Assembly: GCA_951812925.1 (NCBI GenBank)
Contig: OX638368.1
Coordinates: 120,427,309 to 120,491,308 of the forward strand
Direction of reading: 5' to 3'
From: Calliopum simillimum
Lineage: Eukaryota; Arthropoda; Insecta; Diptera; Lauxaniidae
DNA length: 64,000 nt
Shown here: one piece after another, positions 1 to 11,280 of the stretch
Numbering within the stretch: position 1 is the first letter of the stretch
Layout: every line of letters begins with the position of its first letter
The notes under the pieces: model-generated
Told to the model about the DNA's origin: nothing
The model's database searches: none
What the model saw: the letters and a program-made list of their open reading frames with translations, nothing else
Made by a program: the position numbers and the translations under genes

Positions 1-1136
1 TAATTATCTATTTGCCCTATGGAATAAATACTTACGGTTTACAGAGAATTCAAAATCACAACTGTCATACTGAAGTGGGCTTTACGTGATAACCCTAGGC
101 ACTGATAGCAGAGTGCATTAAACAGCAATATTCTTGTGCAATCAAATCTGGATTTTTTTGTTTTTTTTTTTTTTTTTCAAAAACATCATATATTACATGA
201 TAATGCCAATTTAAATTGCAATTTACAGACGCCCCTTTATTTTGTATGTAAGTAAGTATGTTGATATATCAGTGAATTAATTTAATTTATTATCTTTTAT
301 ATACATATAAAGTATAACTAATAAACATACGTTGTAATATTAATAGAAAAACTTGTACTCAACGGAAGTCTGCCTTCTCAAGGTTAGCAGCAGGAAACGT
401 ATCCAAAGACACCGCATAAACGATCGCTGGAACAAAAAATACGTGAAACTTCGGCAAGGAGTGTAGGCACCAAGGGCAACGTGCATAATGAATGAATTTT
501 CTGGAATCCTATGTATGCACCGAGAGAAGTTTGATCGAAACAAAAAGAAGATTTTTAAAATGTTTAAGCCAAACTGTACATTTGCTTGAGATGAACTATT
601 TCCAAATCTTAAAGTAATGCATTTTATAAACACTAATTGTAATCTTTGATATAAACGTCTATTAAGTTAAATGTTTTTCAATCGATTTGTGTGTCACTTG
701 CATTTTGTTTGTAGCAGTTTTTACTTTCAATATCAAGGTCATTTTACTTTTCGCATGTGGAGGCAATTCAGCCGCAAACAGTTTTAATTGGAAGCGTCAT
801 ATTCAAGTCGCGTGAAGTCGGTAGCAGCAATTCATGTAAATTTTTAATTATGTTGTCGGAATTTAAATTTTACATAAATACCTGCCACAAATAAGGAAAA
901 ACTTGTTTATATTGCAATTGTAACAAATACAAATTATTGAAGCTGAAAATGAAGATGACGGTGTTTTTTAAACGTTATTGATTATTAATGGGTCATTAGT
1001 CTATAGAAACTGGAATTTTGAAATATTGTGTATTATGAACATAAATATCAAATTTTATGTCTCTTTGATAGTACGAGTAGTTTAAATCTACGATTTTATA
1101 GACTTGTTATACGATTTGTTTTTATAAAAATTAATT
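1..1136. other. intergenic, no gene recognised
   Basis: AT-rich sequence with a poly-T run near 157-178. Short open frames on both strands show no domain, repeat or splice pattern. I see nothing supportable here. Confidence 0.5.
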
Positions 1137-2366
1137 ACACTGTTCGACACAAAAAAAAAACACATGGGAAAATCTAAAAAATTCTTAAAATAGACGTTAA
1201 AAAAAAATACCCGTGTCTCGTGGTTTTTCTCCAGCACGTCAAATTTTTTTTCAATCGATTTTTGAAGTTTTTTTATTCACTGTACATGAAAAAAACAAAA
1301 ATACCGCATTCTTGTGTTAAATCGATGAATTCAACTAAATGATCCTCACATTTGAGGTGTATCATGTGCTTAGCAAACTTATGAAAGATATTGCGGGGAA
1401 TATTTTTGTAGCAAATTTTAACTCTGTACAACCCCCACATGTGGGTCATTTTTCCCTTTCTTAAATAGGTACAAAAATTACACCTAAAACAGGGGAATAT
1501 TGAGTCAGTATGTACTACAGAAATATTTGCTATACAATTTCACTACTAGTTGCTGAACACTAAAAAAGCAAAATTTTATCCCGAAAGCAGAAAAAATCGT
1601 TAAAATCAGTAAGCACTTCTAACAATAAATATTTTCCAAATTTCACCCCACTGTAAAACTCTAAAACTACAATTTGGACAAAACTCGAGCTCACAAGATC
1701 ATAACAAAATCACACAAGGTTCATTTTCCTAGAACTCATTAACCCATTATATCCTGTTTTAATGGGTCTTTTTGACCCCTTTTTCTAAAACTGAGCCATA
1801 ATGGGTTAAAAAATTTTGCAATAATATCCTACAAAAAATTTCACTTAGAGTTATCAAAGACGAAAAATTCTAAAAACTTAAGGTAAGCGCGTCAGGGATG
1901 TAATGAATATGCAATGTGAAAGTCCTAATTGATTTTAACGATTTTTTTGGTTTCGGGCTCAAATTTCGACCTTCACGTGTTAAAAAACTAGTTGTGAAAT
2001 TTTAAAGCAAATATTTCTGTAGTACATACTGACTCAATATTTCCTTGACCCACATGTGGGGGTTAAACAGGGTTAAAATTTTATACAAAAATATTCCCCG
2101 CAATATCCTGCATAAGTTTGCTGAACACATGATACACCTCAAATGTAAGGATCATATATGTAGTTAAATTCATCGATTTAACACAAGAATGCGGTATCTT
2201 TGTTTTTTCATGTACAGTGGATAAAAAAACTTCAAAAATCGATTAAAAAAAATGTGTCGTGCTGGAGAAAAACCACGAGAAACGGGTAGTTTTTTAACGT
2301 CTACTTTAAGAATTTTTTGGATTTTCTAATGTGTTTTTAAAAAAGTTCGAAATTGTCGAACAGTGT
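1137..2366. mobile_element. foldback-type element with long inverted arms
   Basis: The two ends are inverted copies of each other. The termini are ACACTGTTCGACA on the left and its reverse complement on the right (2354-2366). The arms stay recognisably complementary over roughly 1137-1550 and 1970-2366, for example CTCCAGCACG near 1230 against CGTGCTGGAG near 2260, and CCACATGTGG in both. A TA lies next to each end. There is no transposase frame, so this is non-autonomous. The left arm sequence recurs near 25640-25935 inside another foldback element, so the arm is a reused module. Confidence 0.75.
1743..1805. mobile_element. 63-bp TTAA-flanked inverted-repeat mini-element
   Basis: CCCATTAT at the left and ATAATGGG at the right form a short terminal inverted repeat, with TTAA immediately outside each end (1739-1742 and 1806-1809). 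TTAA duplications with CCC/GGG termini are typical of piggyBac-type elements. It sits in the centre of the foldback element at 1137-2366. The small size makes a chance palindrome possible. Confidence 0.45.
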
Positions 2367-2899
2367 TATCACATGGTTTCAATTATAGAAGGTCTAATGA
2401 TTTGTTTCGGAATTTGAAGCTTTTAGGGAGTTTTTTCTTCATTTTCCAGGACTAAAGAATATCTAGTCCAATTCGTTCTAAAACTAAATAAAAACTTATT
2501 TAATTTCATAGATTTTATTTCTATTCAAAATTACATTCACAATTCCAAGTACCAACAAAAATGAGGCGATAAAAAAAAGTTTCATAAATCAGACTGCGCA
2601 CTTAGCAAGCATATACGCATGTTTGTACATATGTATTAATATAAAATGTACTCATATACTCAAATACATCAAATCACAACTGTCAAATTGACGTACAATT
2701 CAGCTGATAACCCATATATGAACCATAAAGCGAACTGTGTACCAACTGACAATGAATTATAAAACAATACTTTAAATATCAAAATGAGATTTATAATTAA
2801 TAAAATCATAGTAAGTGTTAATTTAATTAGTGTTTACATCATATTAGGCGCCACGCGAAGTATTAGTAAAACTTATCATTTCTAAGTATAAATCTAAAA
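2367..2899. other. intergenic, no gene recognised
   Basis: AT-rich single-copy-looking sequence between two inverted-repeat elements. No coding or RNA signal seen. Confidence 0.4.
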
Positions 2900-3257
2900 G
2901 GCTTGTTTCTTTTGACGCGTATTAACAATTGTGTTGATTTCAAATTGCGATAACTCAAGAACAGTTAGTCGCACGACGAAAAGTGCAAGGATCCTTTTTT
3001 CAGGTTTTACAAATAGTTTTCTTTATAGGTTCTTTACAAGTATATAAATTGGCGTTTATCGTCGCTTAAATGGTTTTTATTGAATAACTCGTAATTGGAT
3101 TTTTTTTTTTGACCTACATAAAATGATAATTATTTGTAGATTATGTGATTCTGGAAAAAAGAGATCCATGCACTTTTTTTCGTGCGACGCGTCGTTCATG
3201 AGTTATCGCAAGTTGAAAATTAACACAATTGTATATACGAGTCAAAAGAAACACGCC
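2900..3257. mobile_element. MITE with GGC(T/G)TGTTTCTTTTGAC ends
   Basis: The left end carries TGTTTCTTTTGACGCGTAT and the right end GTCAAAAGAAACACGCC. Inside the ends are a second pair of inverted segments, TTGCGATAACTCA near 2945 and TGAGTTATCGCAA near 3200, and GTCGCACGAC near 2968 with its inverted match near 3182. The same family occurs at 55227-55618 and, truncated, at 20015-20384. There is no coding capacity. The element abuts the left arm of the 3258-5556 inverted repeat. Confidence 0.7.
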
Positions 3258-3689
3258 TACAAGCGAAGGCAGGTTTTTTAAAATGCATTCACCCAAATTG
3301 AATGTGAAGTATTTCGAAATTGTATACAGATTTCAGATCTGCAATGCGTAAACTCGTAACTGTTTATTTAGAAAAAAAACGTGTTTACATATACATATGC
3401 GGACAAAACTTTTTTTTGGAAATTCCACGATTATGTACCCCCAAAAATCTAAAGGAGAATTTGAAAAAGTGAGCTGCAAATTTTTTCAAATTGTTTGAAG
3501 GTCATTTATAGGTCGCTCATTGTCGTTTTATGCAAAATCTCATCTTGATATGGTTTTTATTTTATTACGACCTCAAAAAAGCTCGGAATTAGTAGTGGAA
3601 CTCATCAAATTTTTCGTATTGAATCAAGGTAAATAAAAAAAAATATGATCTTAAACTAAGCATCAACCATAAACTGTTTTTTTTATTAA

Positions 3690-3823
3690 CCCATTAATGC
3701 CCAACGGGAACCGCGTAAAACTGAAATTATCAAGAGTTATTAATCTGGGCAAAAAAAAATTTTTTCAATAAAAAATTTTGCTTACCAACATGGGTGCCAT
3801 TAGTCTCGCTGAGCATTAATGGG
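3690..3823. mobile_element. piggyBac-like MITE
   Basis: The ends CCCATTAATGC and GCATTAATGGG are perfect inverted repeats. The left flank is TTAA (3686-3689); the right flank is TTAG (3824-3827), one change from TTAA. The element is 134 bp with no coding capacity. It shares end type with the 63-bp element at 1743-1805. Confidence 0.55.
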
Positions 3824-4308
3824 TTAGAATACCCACTTAAATTCTATTTTCGAAATTTCACCCAGCTGTAAAACTCTAAAGACTACATTTTGGAAAAAAC
3901 TTGTCCGCACAAGATTATCATGAAATTACGATAAGAACAAATATCTAGAGCATTCTAATCCATTATATACTTTCTTATGGGTCTTATCGACCCATAAAGT
4001 GTCAAAATGTTTAACAAAAATATACTACGAATATTTTAATATGGGTCACCAATAAGTCTCAAACGAAGTACGTACATAAGTAATGAAGAAATTTTTTTAT
4101 ATGGGGGTCCAGCCCCCAAGCGTCACAAACCTTACTTCAAAAATTAAAATTGTGTAAATCTGTTGATTCGAGAGTCTATTGGGAAAATACGGGCTAGATT
4201 TCACATTTATATGAATATTGCTCATTTACTACAACAACGACACAACTCAAAAAACGCGAATTTTGAGTTAATGATGCATGGTGGTGGGCAAAACGTTGCC
4301 CTAGGGCA

Positions 4309-5274
4309 CACGGTGCTCTTAAACAGTCGATAGGTTTTTTGGCTATGTGGAGAAAATCTGTGAATGGGGTTTCATTTGTATTAGTTTAGCGGTCTGAAAA
4401 ATGCAAACCCCGAAACCGTAGCTGATCATCCCCACGAAATATCGCAAAAATACATATCCCATATAAAAAAAAAAAAAAAAATCGAAAAAAAAACGCAACA
4501 AACAAATATAAAAATAGTTATATTTAAAGTATTTTGCAATGTTGAATCCAAATCCGGCCTTAGAATTGCTGTATCTCATACGGTTTTTGAGATATCTTAC
4601 CCTAAACAAGGAAAAAAAGCCGATGCTATGTTTTATTGCTGTGTTTTGGAGCTATATAACAGGACGTATATCCATAAATTCTGATGCAGAAATGGAAAGC
4701 TTTAATCAATCTTCTAAACCTAATTCAAATAATGTCGATATCTTCATTTTTCTCGGAGATATCCTAACCTAAAAAGTTAAAAAAGTGCAAAAAAACGTGT
4801 TTTGTCATTATTTCAGTCTACGATATTTCAGAGAAAAATTAAGCTATTGACATAATTTAAATGTGATTTTAAAGAAAAAGATTGGAGCTTTCAGATAATG
4901 TATCGAATTTTGCGTATGAATGTTCTATATTCTAGTTATATAGCTTCAAAATATAGCAAAAACTGTCATTTTTCCTTGTTTAGGCTAAGATATCTCAAAA
5001 ACCGTATGAGATATAGCAATTTTAAGGCCGGATTCAGATTGAGCATTGCAAAATACATTAAATATAACTATTTTTATATTTGTTTGTTGTGTTTTTTTTC
5101 CGATTTTTTTTTTTTTTTATATGGGATATGTATTTTTGCGATATTTCGCGGGGATGATCAGCTACGATTTCGGGGTTTGCATTTTTCAGACCACTAAACT
5201 AATACAAATGAAACCCCATTCACAGATTTTCTCCACATAGCCAAAAATCCTATCGACTGTTTAAGAGCACCGTG
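4309..5274. mobile_element. foldback element, about 300-bp arms
   Basis: CACGGTGCTCTTAAACAGTC at 4309 is matched by the inverted copy ending at 5274. The arms (4309-4613 and 4972-5274) are complementary along almost their whole length, including the A-run/T-run at 4467 and 5110. The short open frames on both strands here are translations of the arms and not genes. Pieces of the arm recur at 37590-37700. Confidence 0.75.
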
Positions 5275-5556
5275 GGCAATCAAAGAGAGGATTTTTTTCG
5301 TATAGGATAAAACGAGACAAAAAATAAGTTGCATGTAATGGTGCCCAGCACTGATGATGCAGAATAAAATCGAGTTTTTTGACTTGTGCGCCGTTCTTGT
5401 AGTAACTGAGCGGTATGTTCACTTATAGGTTTTTTATCTAAAAAAGCGCAACAAGTACGATTTTTTGGATTGCAGATCTGTAATCTGTAGACAATTTTGA
5501 AATACTACACGTCAAATTTGGGTGGGTGCACTTTAAAAAACCTGCCTTCGCTTGTA

Positions 5557-7180
5557 GGAAGGCGAGTAAAATAATATATATCTACATATGCATACATACA
5601 TATTCAAATTAAAGTTTGTATGTGTGTTTTATTAGAGACTCGAAGACCACCTGACCGATTTTTTAGTATACATAGATGGGGGGAATGTTATCGGCTAAAA
5701 AAGCAAAATTCAACATATCTCTTAAAATGTTAACATTCACTGGAAAAATGGTGGTACCATGCCCCTCAAAACCATAATTTGTGACATATCTGAAACTATT
5801 TAACATGAGATATGACAAATATATAGTGTACACTAGGGCGTTATCTGTCGTCATATCTATTAAACTGTTTGTCGCATACTACTTATGTAAAGAGCACCAA
5901 AACGAATTTCATCAACCAGAAAACTTGGCGTCAACATGCCTTGATAAAAATTCATCATAGCACTGGTACTATTTGACACAGGTGAATAAGATTTATTGCA
6001 TTTGTAATAGGTCTAGGGCAAAGGTGAGGCAACGCTTACCGGGTTATGGCTAGTAAAGTATAAAATTATTTCCATAGCATTTTTTTTTTTTTTTTTTTTT
6101 TTTGAACATACGATTGTTTTTAGTTTGTATGTATTAAAAATTTAATTATCACTGCCATTGTTTTCATTAGTAAAAAGACAATTTATATAATTCTTGTCAC
6201 ATTTAAATAGTGACAAATTGTTTAAATTAATTAAAGTTTTTTTTAACTGATTTTACTGAAAAATAAAAATCACGAAAAACCGAATTAAATTATTAAAACT
6301 GATGTTTTTAACTGAGTGGGAGGTTTTTTATTTTTTTGCTTAATCAAACAGATCATCAGTAATTAAAATTTTGCTCATATAGTTTCTAAAAATATTAGCT
6401 TATATGAATTTGAGAGTTAAAACAAAAAAAAAAAAAAAATGTCTCATGAAACAATTGTTTAGCTTCGCTTACTAAAAGCGCAGCAAAACTAATGTCATGC
6501 GACAAATGTAATCAATTAAATAAGTATGTGACAGTTTGCGCACAGACAGACAGATAAATCTGAACACAATGGCCACACAAAACTATTAACAAAGTCATAC
6601 ATACAACAACAACAATAATAAAGCATAAAAGAATTGTAATTTCATGCTTGTGAAAAAAATGTTGGGAATATTTCAGATAAATTTAATTAATTTAATTGTA
6701 CTTAGATATCAATTAGTAATTTACAGTTTAATGAGGCATTTCATTTTGTCATATGCAATTCAGTGACCCATAGCGGGTGTCGGTTATTTAGAAAAAAAAA
6801 GTTTAAGTGTAAATATGATTTATTTTATGAATGATTTTCATGTAAAACAAACAGAAGTTAATAAATTGGAGCGTTTTTTTATAATTTTTTTTGTGAAAAT
6901 TTACTCAAATTTCCACGCAAAGTTAAAACTTTTTCAAATCAAACAAGTAAATCTAATCTGCATTCAAATTAAACCTTTTGCAATTCGAAATAGATAACCT
7001 TTGCCAAATCAAATTGAACTTTTACCAAATCAAATTAAACATTTTCCAAATCAATTTAACTATTATTGAAACAAAATAAAACCATGCAAAAGAGTATATA
7101 CAAAGCGCTACATTAAGAGATTTATTTAAGTAATGGCAACTCAAATTGTTATTAATACCAGAAACAGTTAGAGCGAGTAC
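5557..7180. other. intergenic, low complexity
   Basis: AT-rich with poly-T at 6080-6102 and poly-A at 6422-6439. Around 5640-6000 there are traces of the ATATCTCTGAAA / CACGCCCC-type dispersed repeat also seen at 20440-21240. No coding unit recognised. Confidence 0.4.
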
Positions 7181-8155
7181 TGAACAAAAACATAGTGAAC
7201 TCAGACATGCGGGCGTGACACCTCGGTGCCTTCGTGAGATATCGTATGCAACAAGTCGAGAAAATCAGTTTCTGGAAATATCTCGCTAAGGGTTTTTTCT
7301 ACAAAAAAATTTTTGCCCACAATTTTGTAACTCAGAAAATATCCCATCAAAAGTTGAGCAAGTTTTTTTTGTTCCACTTATAGTTTAAGAGATATCCTAT
7401 ATTAAATTAGTTGCCGCATACAAGTGTTCTTTGTAATATGATAGTTTAGTTTTTAAATTACTTAAACTATGGACCTTAAACACCCGATATCTCATAAAGG
7501 CATCGCATCTCAAGGTTTGACTGGAACTAAAAATTATACCTACTATTGGAAAAACACCCCAGTCTTGATACTCTGACGTAGATCATCGTTATAGTAATTC
7601 GAAATTGCTATATGCAGCATATACTTTTAAATTGGATACTCGCATATCCTAAGCTAAAGGTCGTACCGAAACAACTTCTATATTTTTCTATAGTTTTCTA
7701 TAAGTTTTCTAAGCTCCAAAATTCTCCAGCAGTATTTTTTTTGTAGAAATAACCTTAAGCGAGATACCTTCTGATTTTCTCGACCTTTGAGCCTGAAAAA
7801 CTTTTTATTCTACATTAATCTCGGTCTCGAATTTTAGTGTATACTTTAAAACTACAAAATAAACCGCTTAAAATAAAAAAAATATGAGCCTAATATGTTG
7901 GAGCGGAAAGTCTATTTTCACTAGACTATACCTTCTAAACTGTAAGTCGTTTCGCAAATTTGGCAACTATGGAAAATTTTCTGAGCTACTAAATTGTGGA
8001 CCAAAACTTTTTTGTTGAAATAATGCTTGGCGAGATATTTGCAAAAAGCTGATTTTCTCGACCTTTTGTACCCGACATCTCACGAAAACACTAACTCTCA
8101 AGATTTGACAAGAACAAAAGTTTATACCTACCATTGGAAGGACAGCCACAAAAAA
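7181..8155. repeat. degenerate inverted dispersed repeat
   Basis: Phrases such as GAGATATTTGCAAAAAGCTGATTT near 8030 reappear inverted or altered near 7250-7300, and again in the centre of the MITE at 18681-19213 near 19030. The pattern suggests an old repeat with mutually inverted halves. No ends can be fixed and no coding frame is present. Confidence 0.4.
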
Positions 8156-8360
8156 GGTTAGGTTAGGTTAGGTTAGGTTAGGTTAGGTTAGGTTAGGTTA
8201 GGTTAGGTTAGGTTAGGTTAGGTTAGGTTAGGTTAGGTTAGGTTAGGTTAGGTTAGGTTAGGTTAGGTTAGGTTAGGTTAGGTTAGGTTAGGTTAGGTTA
8301 GGTTAGGTTAGGTTAGGTTAGGTTAGGTTAGGTTAGGTTAGGTTTGGTTAGGTTAGGTTA
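8156..8360. repeat. (GGTTA)41 = TTAGG pentanucleotide array
   Basis: Forty-one tandem GGTTA units, which is the TTAGG insect telomere motif in another register. Only one unit is altered (GGTTT at 8341-8345), and it decays rightward into GCTTA AGTTA. The array is interstitial: ordinary AT-rich sequence continues on both sides. Flies are generally held to have lost TTAGG telomeres, so a microsatellite or a retrotransposon tail is more likely than telomere function. Confidence 0.97.
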
Positions 8361-9092
8361 GCTTAAGTTACCACAAGTGTGATCCAACAGATACGTACAC
8401 ATGGTTGTGAAAAATTTTGATTTAAACCGAAATGTGAAAAATGTGTTTTTTTTTTATATGAATTTTCTTGTTCCCTAAATTAAAAATGTAAATTAAAATT
8501 TTTTTTATTGAATAAAACTTTTGTATTTAAAAAAAAAACGTTTTTATGTAAACGTTGCTTCTCAGAACATTTGCATTCATAAATAAAATTTTCATCTTAG
8601 TATTCTTAGCCAATTTGTTCCAAATTGTTATTGTTTCAAATTTAAAGCAATAAAAATTAATTTTGAAACGAATTGGAGAGCGGAATTTGTGATACCTTAA
8701 GTTATCCAAGAGAACAAACTTTTTCTATTTAAAAACAAATCACAAAAATGCTTGCCTATTTTTTTATTTTTTATTTTTTATTTTTGTGACAAAAATAGAA
8801 CGTATTCTTTTCAAACATACAGTTTTTATAAAGGTCATTTTACTATAAAAATTATTTCATACAATTAAATTTAATATATTTATTTTTTTTTAACTTCCAG
8901 TTAAGCGCAGAGCTAGTACAAATGCGCTCTTTGAATAATAATTACAATGATAAATAAATATATCTCAACGCTTAAAACGCTAACTGAACAAACAGCTACT
9001 AAATTTTAAGTTGACTTAACTTTTAGTCATCTCATACGCGTTCCACAGAGAAGTCGAACTTAGGCGTTAAAAATCAACTGAAACTGTATTTC
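8361..9092. other. intergenic
   Basis: AT-rich sequence after the pentamer array. Nothing supportable apart from a possible promoter at its right edge, annotated with the next entry. Confidence 0.4.
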
Positions 9093-9278
9093 AGTTATAA
9101 ATTTGTCGCAGTAGATTTTATCACTTGTTTAAAATAAAAATAAAATAAAAGAATAAATTCTTTTAAGTGGATCTTTTGTACATTTAATACTTTTTTTGTT
9201 AATCTGTGAAAAGAAACATAACAATACAAAATATATTTTTCTGTGGCAAAAGGGTTTAAATAAAGCTAAACAAAATGG
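9093..9278 (+). other. candidate first exon, start codon split from body
   Basis: TCAGTT at 9091-9096 is a perfect insect initiator, with a weak AT-rich TATA-like stretch about 27 bases before it. After a leader of about 180 bases comes CAAAATGG (ATG at 9275-9277), an excellent fly translation start context. It is followed directly by the donor GTAAGT at 9279. The coding part would be only ATG G, with the next exon downstream. I found no matching downstream exon in the following 4 kb, which is filled with transposons. The gene, if real, has a long first intron; the motifs could be chance. Confidence 0.3.
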
Positions 9279-9807
9279 GTAAGTAAAATATCGCACGATA
9301 CATATTTAAACTTTTGTTTAAAAATTAAATGAAAAAGTTTTTCTTTGTCTTATAAATAAAAAAATGGATTTGATGAAAATAATAATATGAAGAAAAATTT
9401 CAAAAGTGCCACCTCTTTGTGGCCACGTGTGACATCCATTAAGAATTAAGGGTTTATTAAAAAAATACATCTACTTTCATAACACAAAACTTCAAAAACA
9501 CGATTTTTAAATTTGAATATGTGTACAATGTACATACATAAGTAGACAAATACAACGGGAAAACTCTTTTGAAAAACAAGTAAAATTCGACAAACCATGC
9601 GTAGGGAATCTGACCTTGTGGCTCGTGTGGAAAAAAGGTAGGGTCTAAGCAACTGTAGTTATCGGCCCTCAGTACCGCTCATGGTTCTGACCATCGTTGT
9701 TTTTTTTTTTTGGTAAAGGGCAAAAAAAAAAATATGCATGCTTCGTCATTTTGGAAGTTTGCTCTAAATTTTTTTTTAGGGAGAATTTAAGCTTACCCCT
9801 CTTCATA
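9279..9807. other. intergenic or intron sequence
   Basis: AT-rich, no coding frame recognised. It contains a T/A-run pair near 9700-9730 and 9770. Confidence 0.35.
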
Positions 9808-11061
9808 TTGGGTGTACAACTTAAAAACCGGAATTTGACGGTGGATTTCCGTACTAACAAATATCGTGAAAGCTCGAACTTTATATATATGTCATTTTGA
9901 AGGTACATTTGACAGCTGTCAAAATCAGTCAACAAAACAATTTTATCTAGTGTGCATCATTATTATTTTTCACGATGAATAACTTCGAAAATTCGAGTCA
10001 TTTTTTTGTAAAGAAAACTGCTGCGGAAAGTCATAGTTTGCTTGTAGAAGTTTATGGCGACGATGCTTTAGGAAAAACACAGTGTTTTGAATGGTTTAAA
10101 CGCTTCAAAAGTGCCGATTTTGACATCAAAGACAAAGAACGCCCAGGACAGCCAAAAAAGTATGAAGACGAAGAATTAAAGAAGCTACTCGATGAGGATT
10201 CGTGTCAAACACAAGTCGAGCTTGCCAAATCGTTGGGAGTGACTCAGCAAGCCATTTCGAAACGTTTAAAAGCCGCCGGATACATTCAGAAGCAAGGTAA
10301 TTGGGTCCCCTATGAGTTGAAGCCGAGAGACGTTGAACGGCGCTTCTGTATGTCTGAAATGCTGCCTAAGCGCCATAAAAACAAATCATTTTTGCATCGG
10401 ATTGTGACTGCGGATAAAAAATGGATCCATTATGACAATCCCAAGCGCAAAAAGTCATACGTGAATCCCGGCCAACCAGCCAAATCAACCTCGAAGCCAA
10501 ATATCCATGGCGCCAAGGTTATGCTGTGTATTTGGTGGGATCAGAAGGGACCGTTATATTATGAGTTGTTGAAATCGGGCCAGACAATCACAGGTGACCT
10601 GTACCGAACACAATTAATACGTTTGAAGCGTGCCATCATCGAAAAACGCCCGGAAAATGCGACCAGACACGAAGCAATAATTTTTCATCATGACAACGCT
10701 CGGCCGCATGTTGCAAGACCCGTGAAAAACTATTTGGAAAATAGTGGATGGGAAATTTTGCCTCACCCGCGTTATAGCCCAGACCTTGCACCATCAGACT
10801 ACCATTTGTTCCGATCGATGCAGAATGCCCTATCAGGAATACGATTCACTTAAGTTCAAGATATCGAAAATTGGCTCGATTCATTTTTGGCCGCCAAGCC
10901 GGCGCAATTTTTTTGGGATGGAATTCATAAATTGCCTGAAAGATGGGGAAATGTTGTAGCTTCCAATGGACAATACTTTGAATAAAATATATTGTAACAT
11001 TTTTCCACAATAAAGCATCAAATTTCGCTTAAAAATTCCGGTTTTTAAGTTGTACACCTAA
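9808..11061 (+). mobile_element. mariner element, nearly full length
   Basis: Terminal inverted repeats begin TTGGGTGTACAAC on the left and TTAGGTGTACAAC on the right strand-wise, continuing through CTTAAAAACCGGAATTT. A TA target duplication flanks the element (9806-9807 and 11062-11063). The length of 1254 bp is normal for mariner. It carries one transposase gene in the same direction, broken by a single nonsense codon. Confidence 0.93.
9975..10985 (+). pseudogene. mariner transposase, one premature stop
   Basis: DDE/D transposase that would cut and paste the surrounding element at TA sites. The N-terminal 110 residues hold paired helix-turn-helix DNA-binding motifs. The catalytic core has D147 (VTADKKW), D240 (HHDNARPH) and D275 (LAPSDYHLF), with exactly 34 residues between the last two, the DD34D mariner signature. 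WVPYEL at 110-114 is the usual linker. The frame stops at TAA 10851-10853 after 292 codons. The same frame then continues for 43 more sense codons to a TAA at 10983-10985 with a typical mariner C-terminus (ERWGNVVASNGQYFE). The lesion is a single codon, so the copy is young or recently inactivated. The subfamily is uncertain. Confidence 0.92.
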
Positions 11062-11280
11062 TACATTCTCGTGTTAAACCGTCATGTTTTATGTGTCGCT
11101 GTACAAAAAACGGGACCTTATGTTCTCTGGCAAAATATCACAGTACAGCTTAAAATAAGAGGTTTGCCCCTCTACCGGTTTTCAGTTTACTTCATATAAA
11201 GCGAATTTATATTCTATCATAAATTTTCGATATTAAAAGAAATCAATGAAGATCCTTTCAAAAAAGCGGAAAAACCCTTA

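Larger units (their letters stand above)
3258..5556. repeat. composite inverted repeat with outer arms
   Basis: TACAAGCGAAGGCAGG at 3258 is matched in inverted orientation by CCTGCCTTCGCTTGTA ending at 5556. The complementarity runs inward for about 85 bases on each side. Two other inverted-repeat elements lie inside (3690-3823 and 4309-5274). This may be one old element with later insertions, or separate pieces brought together. Confidence 0.55.

Noticed and set aside
4343..5240. Several F/Y-rich frames on both strands
   Set aside because: They are translations of the two inverted foldback arms and mirror each other.
8156..8360. Chromosome end (true telomere)
   Set aside because: Unique sequence and genes continue on both sides of the array.
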